Part shown: positions 13,101-21,104 of the stretch, piece by piece
How positions within the stretch are numbered: the stretch's first letter is position 1
How the letters are laid out: each line of letters begins with the position of its first letter
Assembly (NCBI RefSeq): GCF_000003605.2
Contig: NW_003123408.1
Span: 395,885-447,877, forward strand
Origin: Saccoglossus kowalevskii
Taxonomy: Eukaryota; Hemichordata; Enteropneusta; Harrimaniidae
Direction: 5' to 3'
Length of the DNA stretch: 51,993 nucleotides
Translations under genes and position numbers: made by a program
Notes under the pieces: generated by a model
What the model was told of the DNA's origin: nothing
What the model saw: the letters and a program-made list of their open reading frames with translations, nothing else
Databases searched by the model: none

Positions 13101-13415
13101 GCTTGTGTATTGTGTTGTTTTTTGAATCTTTAGGAGCTACTGTTATTAACGAAGTCATCAAACTGGACGCCTGAGACAGACAGGAAATATCAACCAAACC
13201 AAGATGGTGCACTGTCTTATGATGTCCGCAAAAATGGTTTCGAGTATCCCAAGGACAGGCACCAGCTGCAGACTACCTCAGCACCAGTTATGAGAGGATC
13301 TTTGCGGATCGCCAGAGGAAGAGGCTTGACCAAACCACCAAGAGGACCCTATGGAAGAGGCAACCTGGGAAGAGGCAGAGTTGTATCATCTCGAGGCAGG
13401 AAGCTGGGCAGATAG
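866..13415 (+). CDS. SAFB: SAFB/SLTM-family RNA- and DNA-binding nuclear protein (gene span, 5' incomplete)
   Basis: Overall gene model. Nine in-phase coding exons (866-1102, 1775-1855, 4020-4047, 5147-5633, 6487-6536, 7465-7586, 8016-8165, 9401-9686, 11054-13029) give about 1,138 residues, plus an alternative last exon at 13134-13415. Seen directly: an acidic N-terminal stretch, one RRM, a K/T/S-rich linker, the motif [13 protein letters not shown], a roughly 120-residue R/E/K coiled coil, a DPYFTDAKR...DFDFRDRG block and an R/D/S/G-rich tail. Known of the family: SAFB, SAFB2 and SLTM have the order SAP, acidic, RRM, coiled coil, Arg/Gly-rich tail. They bind matrix-attachment DNA and RNA in the nucleus and act in chromatin organisation, transcriptional repression and splicing. 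The SAP domain is not in the window and should lie upstream. Vertebrate SAFB has about 915 residues and SLTM about 1,030, so this protein is long for the family. I cannot say which vertebrate paralogue is closest; an invertebrate gene may be the single pre-duplication ancestor. Confidence 0.92.
1103..1774 (+). other. Intron of the SAFB-like gene
   Basis: A GT-AG intron (gtatttatgg ... ttgtaatag) with T/A runs and no recognisable repeat or coding sequence. Confidence 0.75.
1775..1855 (+). CDS. SAFB: SAFB-like exon: acidic region 2
   Basis: This exon has 27 codons, phase 0 at both ends, with acceptor aatttgtaatag and donor gac|gtaagt. It encodes [20 protein letters not shown] followed by QLLLIED. 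It continues the acidic region directly from the previous exon, and the short length with good splice sites supports it. It is too short to carry a domain call alone. Confidence 0.8.
2195..2335 (+). repeat. Degenerate tandem repeat rich in ATGCTAATCAT / ATGCAAAT
   Basis: Four or so imperfect units of about 28-37 bp, each with (A)TGCTAATCATA and most followed by an octamer-like ATGCAAAT or ATGCAAAC. The units lie inside the 1856-4019 intron. ATGCAAAT is the POU-factor octamer; whether it binds anything here is unknown. Confidence 0.5.
2990..3871 (+). mobile_element. 880-bp element with short inverted ends and internal ~140-bp subunits
   Basis: It begins actcccgtgtgc (2990-3001) and closes with the reverse complement gcacacgggagt (3860-3871), a perfect 12-bp terminal inverted repeat. 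After gggagtctttgcagttaccc and a TGTA run come five or six diverged subunits. Each has the pattern atctcaag...ctaatcacatttcaatgaaact-type start, then GATGCTCTAGGACAAT, then TTAATTACCTAATTTGCATA-type end. A second, partial copy is at 1-418, and the two copies share about 20 bp beyond the inverted repeat, so the true end may lie at about 3892. It is probably a non-autonomous DNA element with a satellite-like core. It carries no coding sequence. Confidence 0.65.
4020..4047 (+). CDS. SAFB: SAFB-like 28-bp micro-exon
   Basis: A 28-bp exon (EVEGSSDEK plus one base) with acceptor ttttctttgcag and donor aaag|gtagtg. It enters at phase 0 and leaves at phase 1, which is exactly what the 5147 exon (two completing bases, G|TT = Val) requires. 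Skipping it would break the frame. The phase match on both sides is the main support. It sits just after the 880-bp intronic repeat. Confidence 0.72.
4048..5146 (+). other. Intron of the SAFB-like gene containing the pseudogene-like segment
   Basis: A GT-AG intron between the 28-bp exon and the 5147 exon. Apart from the minus-strand remnant at 4141-4750 I see nothing to annotate. Confidence 0.7.
4141..4750 (-). pseudogene. Degenerate, possibly cyclin-like pseudogene in an intron
   Basis: On the minus strand, two open stretches in different frames lie end to end. The first (4746-4513) reads [20 protein letters not shown]... with ...[25 protein letters not shown]. The second (about 4395-4147) reads [20 protein letters not shown] followed by QPCWCQF... 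and ...[11 protein letters not shown]. Between them is a third-frame piece ([15 protein letters not shown]). The order resembles the helices of a cyclin box and its C-terminal fold (a Y-V-A-A-A-x-I-x-L-A helix; a final S-x-PP). Frameshifts and stops show it is not functional. The family call is by eye and tentative; a transposon fossil is the alternative. Confidence 0.3.
5147..5633 (+). CDS. SAFB: SAFB-like exon: acidic/lysine-rich pre-RRM region
   Basis: A 487-bp exon (phase 1 in, phase 2 out; acceptor caatttcag, donor gag|gtttgt). It encodes [19 protein letters not shown], then a P/A-rich patch, the stretch [20 protein letters not shown], and a long E/K/D/T-rich tail ending [10 protein letters not shown]. 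The [19 protein letters not shown] stretch resembles the short segment before the family's low-complexity region. Most of the exon is disordered and its role is not predictable from sequence. Confidence 0.85.
5634..6486 (+). other. Intron of the SAFB-like gene with an unexplained minus-strand open stretch
   Basis: A GT-AG intron. Its minus strand is open from 6341 to 6012 (109 codons, starting [20 protein letters not shown]). Residue use is not obviously low-complexity, but I recognise no family and see no supporting splice sites. A transposon or pseudogene fragment, or chance, is more likely than a nested gene. Confidence 0.5.
6487..6536 (+). CDS. SAFB: SAFB-like 50-bp exon
   Basis: A 50-bp exon (AG|T = Ser, then [16 protein letters not shown], leaving one base) with acceptor tctttcag and donor aaag|gtgaga. 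It enters at phase 2 and leaves at phase 1, matching both neighbours. The Ser/Thr/Lys-rich peptide is a linker to the RRM exon. Confidence 0.78.
6537..7464 (+). other. Intron of the SAFB-like gene with a weak MITE-like segment
   Basis: The segment about 6850-7055 begins gtaaccctttgagcaccatt and ends near gttgacacattggctgctaa. This recalls the inverted ends (TTAACCCAATGAGYGCCA) of the element at 22069-22294, but flanking TTAA sites are lost. The rest of the intron is featureless. Confidence 0.3.
7465..7586 (+). CDS. SAFB: SAFB-like exon: first half of RRM
   Basis: A 122-bp exon (phase 1 in, phase 0 out; acceptor gtttcag, donor aaa|gtaagt). It encodes a Ser/Arg-rich lead [16 protein letters not shown], then [20 protein letters not shown] and SKYGK. 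This is beta1 with RNP2 (LWVSNL) and alpha1 of an RRM. The [18 protein letters not shown] signature is the SAFB/SLTM RRM, not a generic one, and is the strongest family marker in the gene. Confidence 0.96.
7587..8015 (+). other. Intron splitting the RRM
   Basis: A GT-AG intron (gtaagt ... gtcgtag), phase 0, between K and V at the end of alpha1 of the RRM. Nothing else is seen in it. Confidence 0.8.
8016..8165 (+). CDS. SAFB: SAFB-like exon: second half of RRM
   Basis: Exactly 50 codons, phase 0 at both ends (acceptor tttgtcgtag, donor tgg|gtgagt). It encodes [20 protein letters not shown] through [20 protein letters not shown] to [10 protein letters not shown]. It contains RNP1 (CYGFVTM), alpha2 and beta4. 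[15 protein letters not shown] and [10 protein letters not shown] are near-invariant in SAFB, SAFB2 and SLTM. RNP1 has Tyr and Phe at the usual RNA-stacking positions, so the domain should be functional. Confidence 0.97.
8166..9400 (+). other. Intron of the SAFB-like gene with a CpG-containing patch
   Basis: A GT-AG intron. From about 8475 to 8860 the DNA is visibly richer in GC and CpG (for example gacgcgcgtcgaacg) than the AT-rich surroundings, with an open + frame from 8534 to 8785. No domain is recognised. It may be an old insertion or an internal regulatory patch. Near 9180 there is one copy of the motif tgactgggtttcaattttg, related to the repeat at 37012. Confidence 0.5.
9401..9686 (+). 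CDS. SAFB: SAFB-like exon: K/T/S-rich post-RRM linker
   Basis: A 286-bp exon (phase 0 in, phase 1 out; acceptor tgtattttgtag, donor aagg|gtaaga). It begins [20 protein letters not shown] and continues as Lys/Ser/Thr/Ala-rich low-complexity sequence to [12 protein letters not shown] directly after beta4 of the RRM agrees with the ...VEKAK end of the vertebrate domain. The K-rich linker resembles the post-RRM region of SAFB proteins, where nuclear localisation signals occur. Specific function is not predictable. Confidence 0.85.
9687..11053 (+). other. Intron of the SAFB-like gene interrupted by an assembly gap
   Basis: A GT-AG intron (gtaaga ... tttttatag). It contains 333 unknown bases (10357-10689). 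An additional small exon inside the gap cannot be excluded, but the flanking phases (1 and 1) join without one. Confidence 0.75.
10357..10689. other. Assembly gap (333 N)
   Basis: A run of N. Open frames that cross it are artefacts. Confidence 1.
11054..13029 (+). CDS. SAFB: SAFB-like large 3' coding exon: coiled coil and R/D/S/G-rich tail, stop 1
   Basis: The acceptor is tttttatag and the first codon is completed as G|GA. Reading: [20 protein letters not shown] (the family's TVVMDK motif), then a long charged helix from about 11200 to 11570 ([20 protein letters not shown] onward; R/E heptads), then [17 protein letters not shown] and [11 protein letters not shown] (about 11593-11706), which are conserved blocks after the coiled coil in SAFB. 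From 11710 the protein is Arg/Asp/Ser/Gly-rich with loose repeats such as SPDWKTDRG and SEWKPDRG. It ends in an Ala/Gln/Pro-rich patch and ...DTQRSMHRF at a TAA (13027-13029). An AATAAA lies at 13063. Two good phase-0 donors within the exon (after 12777 and 12909) lead to a second C-terminus. Confidence 0.94.
13063..13068 (+). promoter_or_regulatory. Proximal polyadenylation signal AATAAA
   Basis: AATAAA lies 34 bp after the TAA at 13029 and before the acceptor at 13133. Its position is right for ending an isoform that reads through the large exon, making that exon a composite terminal exon. Confidence 0.5.
13134..13415 (+). CDS. SAFB: Alternative RG-rich terminal coding exon of the SAFB-like gene
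   Basis: The acceptor is ttttttgaatctttag. Only phase 0 stays open: 93 codons to TAG (13413-13415); the other two phases meet stops within 5 and 14 codons. The peptide starts [20 protein letters not shown] and ends with RG repeats ([33 protein letters not shown]). An Arg/Gly-rich C-terminus is typical of SAFB proteins and the codons look constrained. Phase-0 donors GCA|GTAAGT (12777/12778) and CAG|GTGGGG (12909/12910) in the preceding exon would join it in frame. Without transcript data I cannot say which isoform dominates. The 12777 donor gives about 1,148 residues from the start of the window. Confidence 0.75.
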   Translation, partial: ELLLLTKSSNWTPETDRKYQPNQDGALSYDVRKNGFEYPKDRHQLQTTSAPVMRGSLRIARGRGLTKPPRGPYGRGNLGRGRVVSSRGRKLGR

Positions 13416-14300
13416 TTCAAAATTGTTTTCTGTACTACTGCTTGAAAAGAAATTCAGCTGAACCTACACATGTATGACATTTACGGTGATGGATAGTGGT
13501 GCTGTCGTTATTAAAATGGGATAAGACTAATGTTAATTGTGTTGGATTGGCCCAGTTAATTGTTATTGTTTTGCTCGTCAGAAACAGTGACACCATCCGA
13601 GCTAAGCATTGCAATGAATGCATGTTAATTGTGTGGTACGTTCAGAACAACTGTTTACATTTCTGTTCATGAGGTTTGTTTTTTTCTAATTCAATTGTTC
13701 TTTCTCTAATTCAATTGTTCTCTTTCCCCCCAAAATATGAAATCTGACCTTTTTGTCTGTGAAAACTTAGTTGTTTCGAACACGAAGTTGGGAGGACCAA
13801 TTTTATAGTCAGACAATGATGTTGCTTTATTTTCATGCAGCATCTAATGTCCTTTAAAAATACCAACATTTGTTGCACAAGCATAATTTGTTTGACTTTA
13901 AAAAAAAAAACTGTTTAGTAAAATGAATTTGTTGTATATTAGTTATTGGGGCAATGCACAACACGCGTCTTGACTGCAACAGTCTGTACCCTTGTTTTTA
14001 TGAATTTTTTTTATTCCAAAGTAACTCCATAAAGATCTTGTCTTGGTATTTATTTCACACTTACACAAGTTTCTTGTAAAGAATAGTTTCGGCCTTGATT
14101 GAAGACTAAAAATTGTACAAGAATCATGTTAAATTTGATTTAAAAATTCTAACTTTTTATGTTGAACAGTTTTTACAATGGCGTGTACACAGAAAGTAGC
14201 TAAAGGAGAGCTTAGTTGTATTTTGAGGTTGCATGTGCTCATAAACTACTGACAAGTTTTCTGTATTTTATTCAAATAAACCAAGTTTTCATGCTTTATG
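13416..14300 (+). other. Probable 3' UTR of the SAFB-like gene (distal end)
   Basis: AT-rich non-coding DNA after the TAG at 13415. It contains a 20-bp tandem duplication (tctaattcaattgttct at about 13685 and 13705). AATAAA at 14275-14280 is a plausible distal polyadenylation signal and the next strong candidate after the stop. No open frame is present. Confidence 0.55.
14275..14280 (+). promoter_or_regulatory. Distal polyadenylation signal AATAAA
   Basis: AATAAA about 860 bp after the second stop codon, followed by T-rich sequence. It is the likely end of the transcripts that include the RG-rich last exon. Confidence 0.45.
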
Positions 14301-15600
14301 AACTGCTTCTTTATTAGTTTTCTCCAATCAATCACTGCAGAGTCATCCACATGTTTGACAATAACTGGATTTCAGTGCACATGTGCTCTTTTCAAGATAT
14401 TTGAGGATATCCAACTGTCCTGACCATGCTTTGGTTGGGGGGGGGGGCGTACATATCAACCAGTTACAAATCTGTGTGGTCGGCTGACAGTGTTAATGGT
14501 GTGATGTTTACATAAGTAGTTTCAATATCTCCATACTAAACCTGCACTATGTTGACTTGGTCATTTTTTTTACTCCCATGTGAAGCGCTGGATTCTTTGA
14601 TATTCCTCTGCTATAATCTGAAGATAAATTAGTCCTGGTTGGCTAAGACTTATTCATGAAAGCACATACGAGGTGGGCGTGGAAATGCATGCATAATAAG
14701 ATCACACTGCCGACGTTCTCTCTGTCAGAGGTCAGTTGAAGGTGTGATTGTCAATTAGAACATTCATTAACATAATTTCATGTTAAAAAAATCGACTGGT
14801 TCCAGCAGTGTTGATAGAGGGCCATGCAGAATATCCTCCATTTCAGAATTTTTTTTTATTTTAAACTACAAAAACAAATTAACTGCGCCAGTCTACCCCA
14901 AGATTTCTCTACTTGAATTGGGTACTTACCCTTCAAAAGAAAACTTGCCAGGGGTACTGTAACTATTTGGGGCGGGTACATTGTTCGATAAGAGTTTAAT
15001 GGTCAAATGTGCAACAATTCTTGTAAATAGCTTTAGAAATAAAACTACTGGCACGTTTTCTAGTTTTCCACCCATGTTCAACATTTTGCGGGTCCTGCTT
15101 AGTTATAGTGTCCAGTTCTTTTGGTTCATTGTACAGGGTATAATTTCTTTATGTGGGAAGCATAGTTATTTTACATTTAACAAAACGTGCTTATGGGTGA
15201 AATCTAGGCCCATTTAAAGGTTGAGTGTCCACGTTTTAGCAGAGCGTCTCCTATAAACCAGCAGCTTTCACGCGTTTCCTTGGACGAGATTGAAAATTCT
15301 GACTTCAATCGAAATACCACCTGCAACCATAAATTGTACAATATTGTGAGGTATATGCTGTAACCCCTTCCATTGATTATTGATATCCTGTAAAAGGGAG
15401 AATTTACTAGAAAATTTGCAATTAATTCAAGTGGTTATTCTGCAAAATCCGTTTTGGTTTGTGATCACGCCCTCAATGTTTTACCAACTATGTTTTTTTC
15501 GTTTTATTCAATGACCACGCCCTCGACGTTCAAGATGAGTTGAAAGGTAGGAAATTGGCATGATGGCTCTAAAAATCGAGGATAAATCAACAAATTTACT
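14301..15600. other. Intergenic DNA, no gene seen
   Basis: AT-rich sequence with a G run at about 14439-14448. Short open stretches (14780-14962 and 14981-15217) have no family likeness and no splice or promoter context. I annotate nothing else here. Confidence 0.5.
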
Positions 15601-15881
15601 TTAGTATATAATAATTAAAGTTTATTCGATGAAGGTGCACCTTCAAGTATAATTCAATAATTTTAATAATTCTTTTTCAATAGCCCGACAGTAATTTCTG
15701 ATTTAATATTCTGTAAAAAGTTGTTCCATGGTATAATACCAGTGACTGTTAAACTATTTTGACGTAGAACTATTTTGAAATTGTTGGTATTAGCAAGAGA
15801 ACGCACCATACGCAAATGCACCTTATAACAATATACAAAAACAGTTTCTCGTGTGTCGTATTTGACTTCGGAACAAATGCA
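15600..15881 (-). mobile_element. Fossil 3' end of a non-LTR retrotransposon (reverse-transcriptase C-terminus)
   Basis: On the minus strand one frame is open from about 15881 to a TAA at 15663-15665. It contains YKVHLRMVRSLANTNNFKIV, then LRQNSLTVTGIIPWNNFLQN, then IKSEITVGLLKKNY. The pattern (R-x-x-R-S, then S-x-x-x-x-G-x-x-x-W-N-x-L/F, then a short FKKxL-type end) is the usual carboxyl end of LINE ORF2 proteins. AATAAACTTTAATTATTATA follows the stop on that strand, like a LINE 3' UTR. The upstream part is missing, as expected for 5'-truncated copies. The LINE clade cannot be named. Confidence 0.55.
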
Positions 15882-17128
15882 TGGGAAGTGTATATTATAG
15901 CATAAACCCTAGCGTTTTAATTTGTGGTTATAAACTACAAGCACGGGTATTTGTTGGCGGACTTCTCTTGTAGAGGTCATTAACATATTTAGCGTTAGAT
16001 AATTACCGTGCGAAGTAACAAGACGCGTCTAACGTTTGCATATTTGAAGTCGCGTACAAAACGCCAATCAGAGATGGTATTGCAACTTTAGGATAACTAT
16101 CCGGTACCCGGAAGATGTTAACTTTGATGGAAAATCCCAGGGTTCCCGGCGTTCCACGTACGAAGTTATCAATATGTACTTATTTCTCGGGTAATTGCGC
16201 TAATTAGTGATACGTGAAGAATATAACGGTAAAACAAACCATTGTTGTTCCCGACATCTGTCCCTGGGTAAAATGTCCTGCTAGTATGGAGTGCTAGTAT
16301 TACTCTCGGAAGCGTCTTGGTTACAGACACATAAATTGCGGAAATAAAAACAAAAGAATCGGCATCAATGGCCCTGGAGCCAAGGCTGTTACTTTATAAC
16401 TACACTGCATATCTAAATCACTTGGCAAGTCTGAATACACGGACATCACTCAGCCATTAACGACGCGTGTGTTTTGATGTTTATCAACAAAGGTATCGAC
16501 AGTTATTTCCGCCAGTCCTGATTTACGTCTTGTTTGCTTGTTATCGCCTTGTCACATCTCGTCGTCTCCATAGCAATGCAATTCAATTTCAGAGATGTCA
16601 GTGTCGAATTATCGAGAATTCACTGAATGACAAAAACAGTCTTCAAACACATCGTGCATTCATCACAGTTATTTCACCTTTACTGAAAAAAATAGCATTT
16701 CTCATACCGCCGAATGAAAAACAACTACTTCGAAGTTGCTTCTTGATGTTTGAATTTAAATGTGCTTTTCGAATGACGGATATATATTTTGTGTTTGTGA
16801 ACTTTTGAAAACTTGTAGTGTTTTGGTAAAAATATATCTGTCATCAATGAGATAACTGGAGATGTTCATGTATATACCGATTCAGGTAATATTTAAACAA
16901 CGGATGAGACTATGTTTACGGTTCTGTACGACTAACGAAGTGAGAGGCGGGGGGGGGGTCTTAGAAGTGCGCCACAGTCACCAAAGGCACTGTAACATGA
17001 TATAGGGTTAGAAATCGCACTGCCTCGATGATGTTTTCTTTTAGAGCAATACAATTTATTAAAACAATCTGTGTCTAGTTTAAAAGTCTTTTGTTTAAAC
17101 GACATCTCGCGCTATAAATGGGACCTCA
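15882..17128. other. Intergenic DNA, no gene seen
   Basis: No repeat or coding family is recognised. The 113-codon open stretch at 16467-16808 has no domain likeness and lies in AT-rich sequence, so I read it as chance. A G run lies at about 16950-16958. Confidence 0.5.
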
Positions 17129-17485
17129 AAAAGTTCGGAAAATCATACTTCTTATAGTGATGATTTTCTCGACCGCGATCTTTACAAACGTTAGTATTTT
17201 TTTGGGGGTTCCCATAAAAAATGTAGCGACGCGTCTTCTGTAGGCATACACGCAATGGGTGGATATGGTCTCATTAGATATTCACGACAAGGCGCTTTTA
17301 TATGAAGTATGACCGATTTCGGAAAAGTTTGGAAAATCATGTTTCTTATAGTGATGATTTTCTTGACCGCGATCTTTACAAACGTTAGTAATTTTTTGGG
17401 GATTTCCATCAAAAAATTAGCGACGCGTCTTCTGTAGACATTACACGACAAGGCGCTTTTACGTGACGTGAGGCCGATTTACTGG
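17129..17485 (+). repeat. Tandem duplication, period 194 bp
   Basis: Two adjacent copies start at 17129 and 17323. Both carry gttyggaaaatcat, ttatagtgatgattttc, gaccgcgatctttacaaacg, tagcgacgcgtcttctgtag and acgacaaggcgctttta. The second copy lacks about 38 bp that the first has around 17245-17285. The high identity means the duplication is fairly young. Function is unknown. Confidence 0.85.
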
Positions 17486-17975
17486 AATTATTAATTCGGT
17501 CGCTGCGTGTTACTAACACGTATGGTATAACTGCACGGCAGTCTTCGACAACATAATGTCCATGCAGCGATCTTCCAGTGGCTTGTGCTTCAGTGTTGTT
17601 GTTTTTTTCATTGTTATAAGATACCGCCTGGACCAATCGATACCTAGTATCTTAATCACAATAATCTATCATATGTGTATCGTTAATGCCCATTTTGCCA
17701 CTATCTATCGATCCAGTTTTAGCGTGGGATTAACCTACGAAGTCTCGGGATGTCGGAAACCCACACAGTGAACTAAGTATACCAATTCAATTGTTTTTTA
17801 CGTCTGCATTTACTCTAAAGCAAAATTGTTTTTCCAGTATATTCTCAGACCACTAAAATAAGTCATATCAGGTTGTTTTGTTGTAGTTGCAACAGGGGTC
17901 AGGCATACTGCGAATGTGTTATCTCGTAAAATAATATAGGAATGATTCAGTGAAAATAAAATCCAGAGAATATAC
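17486..17975. other. Intergenic DNA, nothing recognised
   Basis: No gene or repeat seen; short open stretches only. Confidence 0.5.
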
Positions 17976-18315
17976 CTTTTTTCCTATATTTTACAACCAA
18001 CTTTTCAAAAATCAGTAAAAATAAATTCCATACAAAACACCCAAAAAGTCTTTTCAGCGAAAATTAATTCCATCTAAAATAAATTATTTTACAGTAAATA
18101 ATAATTTTCCCATCAAATATACGTACTGTAAAATACAATAAATTCGCTCGGAATCTATTTTCGCTGAAATGAATAATTCATTCATAAATGTCTTTCTCCC
18201 TATAATTTACATTCAACTGATAAAAAATCAGTGAAAATATACTCCATGAACTAAAAACACCCAAAATGTCTTTTTAGCGAAAATTAATTCCAGCAAAAAT
18301 AAAGTATTTAACAGT
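17976..18315 (+). repeat. Tandem AT-rich duplication (two ~120-bp copies)
   Basis: Copies at about 17976-18092 and 18187-18315 share ctataatttaca-type starts, aaatcagtaaaaataaattc-like blocks, aaaacacccaaaaagtcttt and agcgaaaattaattccatct-like ends. Between them is ctattttcgctgaaat, an inverted echo of agcgaaaat. This looks like a degenerate foldback element. Confidence 0.65.
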
Positions 18316-18324
18316 ATTCCTATA

Positions 18325-18505
18325 AACCGCGCTCACTAGTGACGTCAAATGACGTATGCGAGGTCGTTCAAATCGACTATCGTCTATCTTTGTAGTCGCT
18401 CGACCCGGCTGTTTGGCGTCTAGAATATATTAAAATCTCTCAAAAACATAATCCTCATTCACTATGAACGACTACACGTCCAAACGACATCGACACTTTG
18501 TTTTA
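18325..18505 (-). mobile_element. CRE-bearing MITE family, copy D (inverted)
   Basis: The reverse complement aligns by eye with the intronic element at 47377-47618. Shared blocks are ttttgagagatt, atattctag, gactaca, tcgattt-gaacgac and acgtcatttgacgtcac. It carries a perfect TGACGTCA at 18340-18347. Ends are approximate. Confidence 0.5.
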
Positions 18506-19834
18506 AGTGTGTTTACACTGCACGAGCGCCAGTATTATTTCTCGTACGCACGGTAAAGAAAACTACCTTATACACTGTTAGCACCAAGTCTCACCCACCG
18601 AAATTTTAAATAGGTCGTTGTTTACAGGTTGTGATACACGTTTTTGAAATGTTTGTCAACGTTTTAGTTGACAAGCACATGACATACAGTGACAGCATTT
18701 GACATGGGTTTATGGACAGCTACAATTGTTACTATACGCTTTTAAACCACACTTGTAAACGTAGGACATTCACCCGGGATATCTGACTCGTATTTCCGTT
18801 GAATCTTTTTTCTTCAAATTTTAGGTTCAGGACTCATTAGTCTTAGTGTTAAATACACGTTCTTTACAGTGCAGAACGTCTACAATTACTGTGTGACCCA
18901 CAGAATGTGAGTGGTCACTAGGTTTGACGTGACAAATCAGGCGATATAAGGTATTAAGTACAACGTCCGTGCTTTCAGAATGAGTGAACCTTTCTACACA
19001 TAGTGGAAATCGGTCACTTGAGAAACGCAGTCTTTGTCCGAGAACACTATAACGTCTACTAGCACCAAAATAGCGATCTATTTTTAGGTATTCTTTAGAA
19101 ACCGACAGTGACCTTATTTGCCACTAACATAATATGAACACAAGCGAATCAACCCCCAAGGGAGGGAAATATATTAATACTTTTGAGACTGATTTTGTTT
19201 TGTTTCTCTCTGCTGCTAAGAGACGGGCAAAAAAGTTACAACGGTTCGTGATCGTCCAATGACGCGTGTTCCACGGTGAACTCTTTATCGTCTTTGTTTC
19301 GTAATTCACAACCGCTACGCACTAAAAAAAAAAAAAAAAAACGTGGTTATTGGTTCAGCAACAAATGATCCGTTGGTGCGGATAGGGGCGCAGAGCCATG
19401 GGTCGGTCTTTCAGGAATCATTGTGTCGGAGAAATAATTTCTGCGTGTAAAAAAAAAAAACACATTGTGTGAATCACAAAAGAAATGTGTTTGCTTTTAA
19501 TAAATAACAAGAGAAGGTTATCAGAGATTTGTTTAGTGTGCATGCACTGAACCTCTACTCTTTGCCGTGGAAATCCATCCAAGCATTATATCGCCATGGT
19601 TACCGTAGTACGCGTACTCTAGTGGACATTGACAGAGTTGAAAGGCTCAGTCCAAAAGACGAGAAATATTAACATTGTCGTTCACCAAGACATGCAGTAT
19701 AGTATTACCATGGTAATTTGAAAGAAACTATAAGGCAAAACATAGACTGTCGAGAATCACCAGCAAAAATAGCATTTCGTACTTTTTTATCACATTTTTG
19801 ACCCGCCAGCTTACACTCTCTGTCCTGCTTAGCT
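18506..19834. other. Intergenic DNA, nothing firm
   Basis: It contains an A run (19324-19341) and a 14-bp palindrome attaccatggtaat (19704-19717) that resembles an RFX X-box. No gene is seen. Confidence 0.5.
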
Positions 19835-19967
19835 TTAAAGGACGGCAGTCGTCGCGCCGCGCTCTGTTCGATATAGGACTCATAGCGACGTATACAACGC
19901 GTGTAAAATACATTGTTTATTTACATGAAATTCGAACACGCGCAGCGCGACGACCACCGCGCTTTAA
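19835..19967 (+). mobile_element. TTAA MITE, 'family 3', complete copy
   Basis: 133 bp bounded by TTAA at each end. The ends are inverted: ttaaaggacggcagtcgtcg and cgacgaccaccgcgctttaa. The core acaacgcgtgtaaaatacat, tgtttatttacatgaaattc and gaacacgcgcagcgcgacg recurs in the other copies. TTAA target duplication points to a piggyBac-type transposase acting in trans (family knowledge); no transposase is in the window. Confidence 0.85.
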
Positions 19968-20351
19968 TTCATCGACACTCGGCTATGCGCCGACGGCGAA
20001 TCCTAGTCAGACTAATGAACAACGTATAGATTAGGGGGTGCACACTATATACGCAGCGGGTTGACTGCCTGTCAACAGTATTGCCGACTTTCGACGTTTC
20101 TGTCGCAACACCGTTGATGTCAACCTTGAATGTTAACCTCCATGGTAGAAAAATCTAGAAGTACTGCTGCACCAAGAAATTGAAAATATGTCTGTTTTTA
20201 TTTTTTTATTCATTGGCATTGGTTTGTGTCTTTCTGCAAGTTATGATGGTACATATAAACTACTTTAATCAGAAATCATATTCTATATTTGGGACTACGT
20301 GACAGGATGTTATGACCACCTGGGCCACGATGGCAAGTTATTCTGCGGAAC

Positions 20352-20494
20352 TTAAAGCGGGAATTGAGTCCCAAAGTGACGATAACAACACGCGCCAAAA
20401 ACGCAAAGGCTCATGGGTAGACGCTTGTTTGATGACAACAATGACGCGCTATGGCCATCTGACGCATGCGTAGGTGACGACACCCCCGCTTTAA
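20352..20494 (+). mobile_element. TTAA MITE, 'family 1', copy with deleted left end
   Basis: 143 bp between TTAA sites. Left end: ttaaagcgggaattgagtcc, which joins the outer TIR directly to the inner gggaattgagtccc block, so about 20 bp of the left TIR is deleted. The right end gcatgcgtaggtgacgacac and cccgctttaa is intact. Confidence 0.8.
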
Positions 20495-21104
20495 TCAATG
20501 TTCCACCAATGTAGCGTTAGTGAATGAATGAATCTCAAAATACGTTTTTTTTTATATAACGTTATTTATGAGGTGCCAGGTGTTATTATATCTCCCTGTT
20601 TATAGCAACCAATTATTACACCAACCGTTTGACATGTTCCATATATAGGTTAAATACAATGTCAATTAATCATACCCGCACGTCCAAAAAGTTATAAATA
20701 TGGTTGATAAATATAATTTGTTTTTTGTTTTTTTTAAAAATAGGGTGCAACTCTATGTGGTGGTAGTTTTACGTCATTTAACCGAACGAATATATCTATA
20801 TAATCTATAAGGACAGGGAGACGCACTGACACTCTGAAAAGTATACAAGCCGGTAGTCTGATTGACTTGGATGGGGGAAATAATCATTTTGCTGACCGAT
20901 GCCATAGCAACGACAGGAAATGTTTTTTTTTTGTAAAAAGGTTTCCACCTAACTAGGGTACAGGTTTGGCCAGCTTGCCAAGTTTAAAAAAACAACAAAA
21001 TCACAGAATAGTTAATACGTACTGACATACAAACAATCCGGTAGGTAGGCTGGCTCTCTGCTAGGCCTGATAATACTCACATTGGACCGACTTTAGAAAA
21101 ATAC

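Noticed and set aside
17191-17451. Minus-strand frame across the 194-bp tandem duplication
   Set aside because: The frame follows the repeat and the two units are not translated in the same register. No domain.
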